DNA of 64,000 nucleotides from Streptomyces genisteinicus (GTDB taxonomy: Bacteria > Actinomycetota > Actinomycetes > Streptomycetales > Streptomycetaceae): NCBI RefSeq assembly GCF_014489615.1, contig NZ_CP060825.1, positions 2,211,501 through 2,275,500 of the forward strand. Direction: 5' to 3'. How positions within the stretch are numbered: the stretch's first letter is position 1; each line of letters starts with the position of its first letter. The position numbers and the translations under genes are program-made. Under the pieces are notes generated by a model. The model was not told the origin of the DNA. It did no database searches and saw only the letters and a list, made by a program, of their open reading frames with translations. Below are positions 17,561 through 26,052 of the stretch, in pieces.

Positions 17561-18181
17561 ATGACCGCCAAGGCCAAGGGCTGGGGCCTGGTCCTCGCCG
17601 TGTGCGCGGGACTGTGGCTGGTGCAGAACGGCTCGCGGGACGTCACCCCGCCCATGCCGTCGGCCGCCGAGGCCTTCGCGGCCGGCCCCAACCAGCACAC
17701 CGACGCCGCCGCCGACCCGCTGCCCCCGTCGCAGCCGCTGCGGCTGCGCATCCCCGAGATCGACGTGGACGCCCCGGTGACCGGGCTCGGCCTCGAACGG
17801 GACGGCAGCCTCCAGGTCCCGCCCGACTCCGACCGCAACCTGGCGGGCTGGTTCCGCGAGGGCACCGCCCCCGGCGCAGAGGGGACGGCGATCGTCGCGG
17901 GCCACGTGGACAACGCGAAGGGCCCCTCGGTCTTCTACAGCCTGGGCGCGCTCAAGAAGGGCAACCGGATCGAGATCGCGCGCGAGGACGGCCGCACGGC
18001 GGTCTTCACCGTCGACGCGATCGAGGTCTACGAGGCGGACGCGTTCCCCGACGCCAAGGTCTACGGGCCGAGCGAGCGGGCGGAACTGCGGGTGATCACC
18101 TGCGGCGGCGGCTTCTCCGAGAAGACCGGCTACCGGGGGAACGTCGTCGCGTACGGGCACCTCATCGGGGTGCGCGCGTAG
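17561..18181 (+). CDS. Class F sortase
   Basis: 206 aa from ATG 17561, with GGAG upstream. An N-terminal membrane anchor (about 7-23) and a Pro-rich linker are followed by a sortase barrel: LRIPEIDVDAPVTGLGL, catalytic His in GTAIVAGHVDN, catalytic Cys in LRVITCGGGF and Arg in TGYRGNVVAYG. The domain is an actinobacterial class F type rather than class E. Sortases cleave C-terminal sorting signals and attach proteins to the wall; class F substrates are largely unknown. The upstream secreted protein is the obvious candidate. Confidence 0.9.
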   Translation: MTAKAKGWGLVLAVCAGLWLVQNGSRDVTPPMPSAAEAFAAGPNQHTDAAADPLPPSQPLRLRIPEIDVDAPVTGLGLERDGSLQVPPDSDRNLAGWFREGTAPGAEGTAIVAGHVDNAKGPSVFYSLGALKKGNRIEIAREDGRTAVFTVDAIEVYEADAFPDAKVYGPSERAELRVITCGGGFSEKTGYRGNVVAYGHLIGVRA

Positions 18182-18213
18182 ACAGCTGCCGGCCCACGGT
18201 CGGCGAGCGGCGG

Positions 18214-18299
18214 AACAGGCGGCCGGCGGAACAGGTGGTCCGGTGGACCAGGCGGCCGGCGGAACAGGCGGTCCGCCCGGACCAGGCGGCCAGCGAACC
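18214..18299. repeat. Direct repeats of about 33 bp after the sortase gene
   Basis: Two and a half copies of a unit containing caggcggccggcggaacagg, at 18214, 18247 and 18281 (the last partial and diverged), between the sortase stop and the MarR promoter. Confidence 0.7.
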
Positions 18300-18310
18300 G
18301 AAAAGCTCGC

Positions 18311-18329
18311 CATGGCAATAGTAGCCATG
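18311..18329. promoter_or_regulatory. Inverted repeat before the MarR-type gene
   Basis: CATGGC-aatagta-GCCATG (6+7+6), followed by the A/T-rich gtacattatctgcat that could hold a -10 (TACATT or CATTAT). It lies 65 bases before the start at 18394, a typical place for an autoregulatory MarR operator. Confidence 0.4.
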
Positions 18330-18393
18330 TACATTATCTGCATCGGCGGACCCCGCTCCGGGCCCGCTCGTATACGGATGCAGAGGAGACACC

Positions 18394-18861
18394 ATGTCCA
18401 CCGCCCCCGCGCCCGCGCCCCTGCTGGACAGCCGGATACTCGGCCGCGCCCACTACGCGGCCCGTGCCCTGCTCGACCGCGAACTGGCCCGCACCGGCCA
18501 CGCCTTCCTGCACTCGATCGTGCTCGGGGCGCTCGCCGCCGAGGGCCCCGAGGCCGAGCGGGACGCGGTCGTCGCGTACGCCGTGCGGACGGTGAAGGTC
18601 TCCCCGGCCGACGCCCGGCGCGCGCTGGCCGACCTCGTGGACGGCGGCCACGCCCGGGTGGCCGGCGGCGAGCCCGCCCGCGTCGCGCTCACCGCCGAGG
18701 GCGACGCCCTGCGCGCACGTCTCGCGGCGTTCTCGGCCCGGACGGCGCCCCAGGTCTACGGGGACGTCCCCGCCGAGGACCTCGCCGTCGCGGCCCGGGT
18801 CCTGCTCCGGGTCACGGAGCGGGCCGAGGCACTGCTCGCACGGGCGGACGGGCGGGCCTGA
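18394..18861 (+). CDS. MarR-like winged-helix regulator
   Basis: 155 aa. Helical N-terminus (AHYAARALLDRELARTGHAFLHS), then a winged helix: AYAVRTVKVSPADARRALADLVDGGHARVAGG with wing residues VALTAEGDALRARLAAF, and a C-terminal dimer helix. It matches the MarR layout of helix, winged helix-turn-helix, helix. A GGAG sequence precedes ATG 18394. No clear target besides its own palindromic promoter; convergent with the TSUP gene. Confidence 0.7.
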   Translation: MSTAPAPAPLLDSRILGRAHYAARALLDRELARTGHAFLHSIVLGALAAEGPEAERDAVVAYAVRTVKVSPADARRALADLVDGGHARVAGGEPARVALTAEGDALRARLAAFSARTAPQVYGDVPAEDLAVAARVLLRVTERAEALLARADGRA

Positions 18862-18897
18862 GAGCGGCCGCGGCAGCCCCCGGCACGCGGCAGGGCC

Positions 18898-19683
18898 CTA
18901 CGCGTTCCACTGGTCGAAGCCGAGCTTCGCCACCAGGGAGAAGACCACCACCAGCAGCACCCCGCGCACGAACCCGCTGCCCCTGCTCAGCGCCATCCGG
19001 GCGCCCGCCATGCCGCCGGCCAGGTTGAAGACGGCCATCAGCGCGGCCAGCTGCCACAGCACCGTGCCCTGGTAGGCGAACATCGCCAGCGCTCCGGCGT
19101 TGGTGCAGACGTTGACGATCTTGGCGGTCGCGGAGGCCGTCAGCAGGTCGAGGTGGAGCACCGCGGTGAGCGCCAGCACCAGGAAGGTGCCGGTGCCGGG
19201 GCCGAAGAGGCCGTCGTAGAAGCCGATGCCGCCGCCGACGAGAACGACGGCCGCGATCGTCCGGGACCGGGTGACCCGCCGCCGGTCGGCCGCGTCGGCG
19301 GTGCCGAAGGAGGGCCGCAGCAGGACGAAGGCGGCGACCGCGAGGAGCACGACCATGATCACCGGGCGCAGCACGTCGCTGCTGATCCCGGCCGCGAAGA
19401 AGGCTCCGGTCATCGAGCCGGCGAGCGCGGCGAGCCCGATCCGCACGGCGGTCTTCACCTGGACCGGGGCCTTGCGCACATAGGTGACGGCCGCACCCGT
19501 GGTGCCGACGATGGCGACCGCCTTGTTGGTGCCCAGGACGTGCGCGGCGCCGGTGTTCGGCAGCCCCAGCAGGAGGGCGGGCAGAAGCAGCAGGCCGCCG
19601 CCGCCCACGACGGCGTCGATCCAGCCGGCCGCGGCCGCGGCGATGCACAGGACGACCAGTGTGGTCAGTGATATGTCGGGCAC
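18898..19683 (-). CDS. TauE/SafE (TSUP) family membrane transporter
   Basis: 261 aa with 7-8 transmembrane helices. The family motif GWIDAVVGGGGLLLLPALLLG is near the N-terminus, and the second half repeats a similar GGIGFYDGLFGPGTGTFL. TSUP proteins move small anions such as sulfite, sulfoacetate or sulfonates. Divergent from the nitrite reductase operon with a GlnR-type box between; transport of an anion linked to that operon is possible but not shown. Confidence 0.85.
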   Translation of the reverse strand: MPDISLTTLVVLCIAAAAAGWIDAVVGGGGLLLLPALLLGLPNTGAAHVLGTNKAVAIVGTTGAAVTYVRKAPVQVKTAVRIGLAALAGSMTGAFFAAGISSDVLRPVIMVVLLAVAAFVLLRPSFGTADAADRRRVTRSRTIAAVVLVGGGIGFYDGLFGPGTGTFLVLALTAVLHLDLLTASATAKIVNVCTNAGALAMFAYQGTVLWQLAALMAVFNLAGGMAGARMALSRGSGFVRGVLLVVVFSLVAKLGFDQWNA

Positions 19684-19842
19684 TCGCGCGAGCCTACGGA
19701 CGCGATAGGTGTGCCGTCCAACGATCCTCGGGAGACTTGAGCGAGCTCAGAGCTTCGCGCCCCCGGCGGCAGGGCCGGCGCCCTGCGGCGCGGCACGCGC
19801 CCGATCCCCTCACACGGCAGCGGGGCACACGCTGAGGGCAAG

Positions 19843-19880
19843 GTTCCCCATGGGAAACAGAAGGGATCCGGACGGGAAAC
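19843..19880 (+). promoter_or_regulatory. GlnR box before the nitrite reductase operon
   Basis: Four pentamers with exact 6-base gaps: GTTCC (19843)-n6-GAAAC (19854)-n6-GATCC (19865)-n6-GAAAC (19876). The published GlnR arrangement is gTnAc-n6-GaAAc repeated twice; both GAAAC b-sites are perfect. It ends 22 bases before the start at 19903, so it either overlaps the promoter or the mRNA leader is short. Confidence 0.7.
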
Positions 19881-19902
19881 ACCCGCGACGCACGCTGCTT
19901 CC

Positions 19903-21120
19903 ATGACATCGGAGATCGTGGTGATCGGCGCCGGCACGGCAGGCGCCCGGCTTGCGCGCCAGCTCGGCGCCGCGGCCCGCGTCACCGTCATCGGCGAGGA
20001 GGACCACGCCCCCTACAACAGGGTGCTGCTCGCCGAGGTGCTCGCAGGACGGTACGCCCCCGAGGTGATCGCGCTGCCCGAGGTGCCGGTGCGCCGCGGC
20101 GTGCGGGCGACCTCCGTCGACCGGGAACGGCGGCTCGTGCACTGCGCCGACGGCACCTCGGTCGGCTACGACCGGCTGGTGCTCGCCACCGGCTCCAACC
20201 CGGTCCTGCCGCCGCTGCGCGGCATCGGCCCCGGCCTCCCGGACGGCGTCCACCCGTTCCGGACCCTGGACGACTGCGCGGCCCTGTCCGCGGCCGCCGG
20301 TCCCGGCACCCGGGCCGTCGTCGTCGGCGGCGGCCTGCTCGGGGTCTCCGCGGCCCGTGCGCTCGCCACCCGGGGCGCCAAGGTGGTGCTGGCCCAGCAG
20401 GGCGAGCACCTGATGGAACGGCAGCTCGACGCCTCGGCGTCCGCGCTGCTCCGCACCCACCTGGAGTCCCTCGGCGTCGAGGTGCACACCGAGTGCCGGG
20501 TGCGCGGACTGCGCACCGGCGCCGACGGCGCGGTCGGCGCCGTCGTCCTCGCGGACGGCTTCGCGCTGGACGCCGAGATCGTGGTGCTGGCCTGCGGCGT
20601 CCGCCCCCGGGTGGGCCTCGCGGCCGACGCCGGGCTGGAGGTCCGTCGCGGCATCGTCGTCGACGACGAGCTGCGCACCTCCGACCCGTACATCCACGCC
20701 ATCGGCGACTGCGCCGAGCACGACGGGGTGGTCCACGGGCTGGCCGGCCCCGCCCTCGAACAGGCCGATGTCCTCGCCTCGGTGCTGAAGGCCGAGGAGG
20801 CGCCCCGCTACACGGGCTTCCGGGCGCTGACCCGGCTGACCCTGACCTCCGTCCCCGAGGCGGATCCCACCGCGGCGCCGCTGGACCTCGCCGCGTTCGG
20901 CGACCCCACCCCCCGCCCGGGGGACGACGTGGTCCAGCTCGCCGACGCCACCCGGGGCGCGTACCGCAAGGTCGTCGTCCGCGGGGACCGGCTCGTCGGC
21001 GGCGTGCTGCTCGGCGACCTCGCCTCGGTCGGCGCCCTCGCCCGGGCCTGGGAGGGCGACGAGGCCCTCCCCGACTCCGTGCCCCTGCTCCACCTGCTCA
21101 CCAATGATGGAGGCCTCTGA
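19903..21120 (+). CDS. Stand-alone NirB-like NAD(P)/FAD oxidoreductase
   Basis: 405 aa homologous to only the N-terminal flavoprotein part of NirB. FAD fold IVVIGAGTAGARLARQL (5-21), YNRVLLAEVLAGR, NAD fold VVVGGGLLGVSAARALA, second FAD motif IHAIGDCAEH. It lacks the BFD-like 2Fe-2S and siroheme domains. One base separates its stop from nirB, and nirB's ribosome-binding site lies inside this gene, so they are one operon. It may hand electrons to nasA, which has no other reductase subunit here, or assist NirB. Confidence 0.88.
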   Translation: MTSEIVVIGAGTAGARLARQLGAAARVTVIGEEDHAPYNRVLLAEVLAGRYAPEVIALPEVPVRRGVRATSVDRERRLVHCADGTSVGYDRLVLATGSNPVLPPLRGIGPGLPDGVHPFRTLDDCAALSAAAGPGTRAVVVGGGLLGVSAARALATRGAKVVLAQQGEHLMERQLDASASALLRTHLESLGVEVHTECRVRGLRTGADGAVGAVVLADGFALDAEIVVLACGVRPRVGLAADAGLEVRRGIVVDDELRTSDPYIHAIGDCAEHDGVVHGLAGPALEQADVLASVLKAEEAPRYTGFRALTRLTLTSVPEADPTAAPLDLAAFGDPTPRPGDDVVQLADATRGAYRKVVVRGDRLVGGVLLGDLASVGALARAWEGDEALPDSVPLLHLLTNDGGL

Positions 21121-21121
21121 C

Positions 21122-23734
21122 ATGGCTGCGACGTCCGCGATGTCCACCCCCGCGATCAGCCCCACGATCGTGGTCGTCGGCCACGGCATGGTCGGCCAGC
21201 GCTTCCTGGAGGCCCTCGCCGACCGCGGCGTCACCGAGCGCGCGCGCGTCGTCGTGCTCTGCGAGGAGCCGCGTGCCGCCTACGACCGCGTGAAGCTCAC
21301 CTCGTACTTCTCGGGGAGCACGCCCGACGACCTGTCCATGGTCGAGGACGGCTTCATGGAGAAGCACGGCATTGAGCTGCACCTCGACGACCCGGCCGTC
21401 TCGGTCGACACCGCCGCGCGCACCGTCGTCTCGCGGGCCGGTGTGACGATCGCCTACGACACCCTGGTGCTGGCCACCGGCTCGTACCCGTTCGTGCCGC
21501 CGGTGCCGGGCAAGGACGCCGAGGGCTGCTTCGTCTACCGCACCATCGAGGACCTGCTGGCCATCGAGGAGTACGCGAAGACGTCCCGCGTGGGCGCGGT
21601 CGTCGGCGGCGGGCTGCTCGGCCTGGAGGCGGCCGGCGCCCTGAAGGGCCTGGGCCTGGAGACCCACATCGTCGAGTTCGCGCCGCGGCTGATGCCGGTG
21701 CAGGTCGACGAGGGCGGCGGCGCGGCGCTGCTGCGCACCATCGAGACCATGGGGCTCTCCGTCCACACCGGCGTCGGCACCCAGGAGGTCGTCGCCGGGG
21801 AGACGGGCGCCGTCACGGGCATGGCCCTGTCCGACGGCTCGGTGCTCCCGACCGACATGGTGGTCTTCTCCGCCGGTGTGCGCCCCAGGGACCAGCTGGC
21901 CCGGGAGGCGGGGCTCGCGGTCGGCGAGCGCGGCGGCATCGTCGTCGACGAGCAGTGCCGCACCTCCGACCCGGCGGTCTTCGCCATCGGCGAGTGCGCG
22001 CTCGCCTCCGACGGACGCGTCTACGGTCTGGTGGCCCCCGGATACGAGATGGCCGAGACGGCAGCCGCCGCGCTGGAGGGCGAGGTGTCGTCCTTCACCG
22101 GCGCCGACCTCTCCACCAAGCTGAAGCTGCTCGGCGTGGACGTCGCCTCGTTCGGCGACGCCCACGGCACCGCCGAGGGCTGCCTCGACGTGGTGTACTC
22201 CGACTCCCGTGCCGGGCTCTACAAGAAGCTCGTGATCGGCGCCGACGGGACGCTGCTCGGCGGCATCCTGGTCGGCGACGCCGAGCAGTACGGCACCCTG
22301 CGGGCCTTCACCGGATCCAAGCCGCCGGTCTCCGCCGAGCAGCTGGTGCTGCCCGCCGGCGCGGGCGCGCCCGTGGCGCTCGGCCCGGCCGCCCTCCCGG
22401 ACGAGGCGGTCGTCTGCTCCTGCCACAACGTCACCAAGGGCACCATCCGCGGCGCGGTCACCGACCACCGGTGCACCACCGTGCCCGAGGTGAAGAAGTG
22501 CACCAAGGCCGGCACCGGCTGCGGCAGCTGCGTCAAGGTGCTGGGACAGCTCGTCAACGCCGAACTGGAGGCGTCGGGCGTCGAGGTCGACAAGGGCCTG
22601 TGCCCCTGCTTCGGCCAGACCCGCCAGGAGCTCTACGAGATCGTCCGGGCCCTGCGCATCACCTCCTACCAGCAGCTCCTCGACGCCCACGGCCGTGAGG
22701 CCGCCCGCGGCGGCAACGGATGCGAGGTCTGCAAGCCCACCGTCGGCTCGATCATCGCCTCGCTGGCCCCGACCATCGGCGCGAGCGGATACGTGCTGGA
22801 GGGCGAGCAGGCGGCGCTCCAGGACACCAACGACCACTTCCTGGCCAACATGCAGAAGAACGGGTCGTACTCGATCGTGCCCCGCATCCCCGGCGGCGAG
22901 ATCACCCCGGAGAAGCTGATCGTGATCGGCGAGGTCGCCCGGGACTTCGGCCTCTACACCAAGATCACCGGCGGTCAGCGGATCGACCTCTTCGGCGCCC
23001 GGGTGGACCAGCTGCCGCAGATCTGGGGCCGGCTGGTGGACGCGGGCTTCGAGTCCGGGCACGCCTACGGGAAGGCGCTGCGGACCGTGAAGTCCTGTGT
23101 GGGGCAGACCTGGTGCCGGTACGGGGTGCAGGACTCGGTCCGCATGGCGATCGACCTGGAGCTGCGCTACCGGGGCCTGCGGTCGCCGCACAAGCTGAAG
23201 TCGGCGGTCTCCGGCTGCCAGCGCGAGTGCGCGGAGGCCCAGTCGAAGGACTTCGGCGTGATCGCCACGGCGAACGGCTGGAACCTCTACGTGGGCGGCA
23301 ACGGCGGCGCCACCCCGCGCCACGCCGACCTGCTCGCGCAGGACCTCTCCGACGGCGAACTGATCCGGCTGATCGACCGGTTCCTGATGTTCTACATCCG
23401 CACCGCAGACCGCCTGGAGCGGACCTCCACCTGGCTGGAGCGGATCGAGGGCGGCCTCGACCACGTACGCGACGTGGTGGTCGACGACTCGCTGGGCATC
23501 TGCGCCGAACTGGAGTCGCTGATGGCCGACCACGTCGCCGGCTACCGCGACGAATGGGCCGAGACGCTCGACGACCCGGAGCGCCTGATGCGGTTCGTCT
23601 CCTTCGTGAACGCGCCCGACGTGCCCGACCCCACGGTGAAGTTCGTGCCCGAGCGGGACCAGGTCAAGCCCGATCTGCCCCTGCTGACCATCCGTCCGCT
23701 GGACGAAGCACTGGAAGGAAGCGCCGCCCGATGA
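21122..23734 (+). CDS. nirB: Assimilatory nitrite reductase (NADH) large subunit
   Basis: 870 aa from ATG 21122, chosen because GGAGG (21109-21113) is 8 bases upstream; an ATG at 21104 lacks a site. Domain order: FAD/NAD flavoprotein (VVVGHGMVGQRFLEAL, GAVVGGGLLGLEAAGAL, FAIGECAL), BFD-like 2Fe-2S (CSCHNVTKG ... GTGCGSCVKVL) with further CPCF and CEVC motifs, then the ferredoxin half-domain and siroheme/4Fe-4S domain with CVGQTWC and CQREC ligands. It reduces nitrite to ammonium with six electrons. Couples to nirD by ATGA overlap. Confidence 0.96.
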   Translation: MAATSAMSTPAISPTIVVVGHGMVGQRFLEALADRGVTERARVVVLCEEPRAAYDRVKLTSYFSGSTPDDLSMVEDGFMEKHGIELHLDDPAVSVDTAARTVVSRAGVTIAYDTLVLATGSYPFVPPVPGKDAEGCFVYRTIEDLLAIEEYAKTSRVGAVVGGGLLGLEAAGALKGLGLETHIVEFAPRLMPVQVDEGGGAALLRTIETMGLSVHTGVGTQEVVAGETGAVTGMALSDGSVLPTDMVVFSAGVRPRDQLAREAGLAVGERGGIVVDEQCRTSDPAVFAIGECALASDGRVYGLVAPGYEMAETAAAALEGEVSSFTGADLSTKLKLLGVDVASFGDAHGTAEGCLDVVYSDSRAGLYKKLVIGADGTLLGGILVGDAEQYGTLRAFTGSKPPVSAEQLVLPAGAGAPVALGPAALPDEAVVCSCHNVTKGTIRGAVTDHRCTTVPEVKKCTKAGTGCGSCVKVLGQLVNAELEASGVEVDKGLCPCFGQTRQELYEIVRALRITSYQQLLDAHGREAARGGNGCEVCKPTVGSIIASLAPTIGASGYVLEGEQAALQDTNDHFLANMQKNGSYSIVPRIPGGEITPEKLIVIGEVARDFGLYTKITGGQRIDLFGARVDQLPQIWGRLVDAGFESGHAYGKALRTVKSCVGQTWCRYGVQDSVRMAIDLELRYRGLRSPHKLKSAVSGCQRECAEAQSKDFGVIATANGWNLYVGGNGGATPRHADLLAQDLSDGELIRLIDRFLMFYIRTADRLERTSTWLERIEGGLDHVRDVVVDDSLGICAELESLMADHVAGYRDEWAETLDDPERLMRFVSFVNAPDVPDPTVKFVPERDQVKPDLPLLTIRPLDEALEGSAAR

Positions 23735-24081
23735 CCATCGCCCCTGAGAAGACGGACGTCCAGCTCCAGATCAAGATCGGCGGGGACTGGCTGGCCGTGT
23801 GCCCCCTCGCCCGGCTCATCCCCGGGCGCGGTGTCGCGGCGCTGCTCCCCGGCGGCAGCCAGGCCGCGCTCTTCCTGGACCGCGACGGCCGGCCGTACGC
23901 GATCGACAACCGGGACCCGTTCGGCGGGGCTCAGGTCCTGTCGCGCGGTCTGATCGGCACCGCGGCGGGCCGCCCGTACGTCGCGTCACCGCTGCTCAAG
24001 CAGCGCTTCGACCTGGAGACGGGAGCCTGCCTCGACGACGAGGAGGTCGCGGTGACGGCATACGAGGTGCGGCTGCACTGA
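23731..24081 (+). CDS. nirD: Nitrite reductase small subunit (Rieske-like)
   Basis: 116 aa from ATG 23731, overlapping the nirB stop (ATGA), with GGAAGGAAG upstream. The fold is Rieske-like: WLAVCPLARLIPGRGVAALL, FLDRDGRPYAIDNRDPFGG, SPLLKQRFDLETGACL. The 2Fe-2S ligands of true Rieske proteins are absent, as normal for NirD. It assists NirB. The operon ends with a long hairpin. Confidence 0.93.
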   Translation: MTIAPEKTDVQLQIKIGGDWLAVCPLARLIPGRGVAALLPGGSQAALFLDRDGRPYAIDNRDPFGGAQVLSRGLIGTAAGRPYVASPLLKQRFDLETGACLDDEEVAVTAYEVRLH

Positions 24082-24097
24082 GCCCGCCCCGTGGACT

Positions 24098-24148
24098 CCG
24101 CCCACGCGCCGCCGGTCACTGCCCTGACTCCCCGCGGCGCGTGGGCGG
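24098..24148 (+). terminator. Terminator after nirBD
   Basis: Perfect 15-bp GC stem (24098-24112 with 24134-24148), 21-base loop, starting 17 bases after the nirD stop and followed by cacttct. It also sits before the converging VOC gene. Confidence 0.65.
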
Positions 24149-24239
24149 CACTTCTGCGCACGGGCGCTTCCCCGGGCACGACCTGCCCCCGGAGCCGGTG
24201 TCCGCTCACCCGGCCCGGGGGCATGCCCCTGCCCGCCGG

Positions 24240-24659
24240 TCACTCGCCGGCCGTCGCCTCCTGCATGGCCTCGACGTCCATCCACATGACCTCCCAGTTG
24301 TGGTGGTCGACGTCCTGGAAGGCGCGGCCGTACATGAAGCCGAAGTCCTGGGTCTCGCCGGACGGGAAGCCGCCGGCCGCCAGGGCGCCGTCGACCAGGG
24401 TGTCCACGGCCTCGCGGTTCTCGGCGCTGAGCGCGAAGATCGCCTCGGTGGACGTGGTGGCGTCCGTGATCTCCTTCTTGGTGAAGTCCTTGAAGCGCTG
24501 CTCCGTGAGCAGCATCGCGAAGATGGTGTCGCTGATGACGAGGCACGCCGCGTTCTCGTCGGTGAACTGCGGGTTGAAGGAGTAACCCAGCTTGTTCCAG
24601 AAGGCCTTGCTGGTCTCGAGGTCCTTGACCGGCAGGTTCAGGAAGATCATCTGAGACAT
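24240..24659 (-). CDS. VOC-family (glyoxalase/bleomycin resistance-like) protein
   Basis: 139 aa of the vicinal oxygen chelate fold in two beta-alpha-beta-beta-beta modules: MIFLNLPVKDLETSKAFWNKLGY and IFALSAENREAVDTLVDGALAAGG, ending DVDHHNWEVMWMD. The C-terminal part resembles a widespread lactoylglutathione-lyase-like subfamily without known substrate. Start ATG 24659 follows GAGAGAGC. Monocistronic, convergent with nirBD. Confidence 0.85.
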   Translation of the reverse strand: MSQMIFLNLPVKDLETSKAFWNKLGYSFNPQFTDENAACLVISDTIFAMLLTEQRFKDFTKKEITDATTSTEAIFALSAENREAVDTLVDGALAAGGFPSGETQDFGFMYGRAFQDVDHHNWEVMWMDVEAMQEATAGE

Positions 24660-24891
24660 GGTGCGCTCTCTCTCGTCATGCGGTGCTCCGTGCGGTGCTG
24701 TCGAATGGGTAGACGGGCGGGCCGTGGAGATCTCATCGGTCCGGCCGGAGGTTTTTTCTTCACACCGCGCACCCGCTCACCGTCACCCCGCGTTGAGGTG
24801 GACGCAACTCGCCCCGCCTAGGTTCTGCGGCGCGCGACCCCGCGGCGCCGGCCGGCGCCGCGGGGCGGTCATCCCCTCTCTGGAGTGACAC

Positions 24892-26052
24892 GTGGAACGT
24901 CGCAGTTTCCTGCGCGGAGCGGTCGTCGGCACGTCCGCCGCAGCGTTCGGCTTCACCCTCTGGCAGGGCGCCGCCTCCGCGGCGCCCGCGCAGCCCGGCG
25001 CGGGCCCGTACGGGGCGCTCGGCGCGGCGGACGCCAACGGCATCCGGCTCCCGGCCGGCTTCACCAGCCGGGTGATCGCCCGCTCCGGCCAGAAGGTCGG
25101 CTCCACCTCGTACACCTGGCACAACGCCCCCGACGGCGGCGCCTGCTTCGCGGACGGCACGGGCTGGATCTACGTCTCCAACTCCGAGATCAACCCGTCC
25201 GGCGGCGCGAGCGCGGTGCGTTTCGACTCCTCGGGCACGGTCACGGGCGCCTACCGCATCCTGTCGAACACCCGCCAGAACTGCGCGGGCGGCAGGACGC
25301 CCTGGAACACCTGGCTGTCCTGCGAGGAGGTCAGCCTCGGCTACGTGTACGAGGCCGACCCGTACGGCGTGAACGCGGCCGTGCAGCGCCCGGCGATGGG
25401 CCGCTTCAAGCACGAGGCCGCCGCGGCCGACCCCGTCCGCAGGGTCGTCTACCTCACCGAGGACGAGACCAACGGCTGCCTGTACCGCTTCGTGCCCGCG
25501 GCCTGGGGCAGCCTGTCGGCCGGCACGCTCCAGGTGCTGGTCGCCGGCTCGGCGACGTCCGGCTCCTTCACCTGGGCGAACGTGCCGGACCCGGACGGCT
25601 CCCCCACCGTCACCCGCGACCAGGTGTCCGGGGCGAAGCGGTTCAACGGCGGCGAGGGCTGCCACTACGCCAACGACACCGTGTGGTTCACCACCAAGGG
25701 CGACAACCGGCTCTGGCAGCTGAACCTGGCGTCGAACACCTACGAACTCGCCTACGACGACTCGCTGGTCACCGGGGGCTCCGCGCCCCTCACCGGGGTG
25801 GACAACGTCACCGGCTCGGCGTCCGGCGACCTGTTCGTCGCCGAGGACGGCGGCACCATGGACATCTGCGTCATCACCCCGGACGACGTGGTGGCGCCCT
25901 TCCTGCGGATCACCGGGCAGTCCGGCTCCGAGATCTGCGGGCCCGCCTTCTCGCCCGACGGGCGCCGGCTGTACTTCTCCAGCCAGCGCGGCACCTCCGG
26001 CAGCTCGTCGGGCGGCATCACCTACGAGGTGACCGGTCCGTTCCGCGCGTAG
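24892..26052 (+). CDS. PhoX-family (DUF839) Tat-exported protein
   Basis: 386 aa from GTG 24892 (GGAG 6 bases before). A Tat signal is at the N-terminus: ERRSFLRGAVVG, hydrophobic stretch, ASAAPAQ cleavage. The mature part is a beta-propeller-like DUF839 domain with WHNAPDGGACF, NTWLSCEEVSLGYVYE, MGRFKHEAAAAD, YLTEDETNGCLYRFVP and LFVAEDGGTMDICVI. PhoX proteins are Ca2+/Fe-dependent alkaline phosphatases, but this one is shorter than classical PhoX (about 600 aa), so phosphatase activity is uncertain. Its last 31 bases overlap the 3' end of the convergent ArsR-type gene. Confidence 0.82.
   Translation: MERRSFLRGAVVGTSAAAFGFTLWQGAASAAPAQPGAGPYGALGAADANGIRLPAGFTSRVIARSGQKVGSTSYTWHNAPDGGACFADGTGWIYVSNSEINPSGGASAVRFDSSGTVTGAYRILSNTRQNCAGGRTPWNTWLSCEEVSLGYVYEADPYGVNAAVQRPAMGRFKHEAAAADPVRRVVYLTEDETNGCLYRFVPAAWGSLSAGTLQVLVAGSATSGSFTWANVPDPDGSPTVTRDQVSGAKRFNGGEGCHYANDTVWFTTKGDNRLWQLNLASNTYELAYDDSLVTGGSAPLTGVDNVTGSASGDLFVAEDGGTMDICVITPDDVVAPFLRITGQSGSEICGPAFSPDGRRLYFSSQRGTSGSSSGGITYEVTGPFRA

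Noticed and set aside
24758..24800. Pho-box-like direct repeats before the PhoX-like gene
   Set aside because: CTTCAC and CGTCACC occur but their spacing (17 and 23 bases) does not fit the 11-bp PhoP direct-repeat unit.
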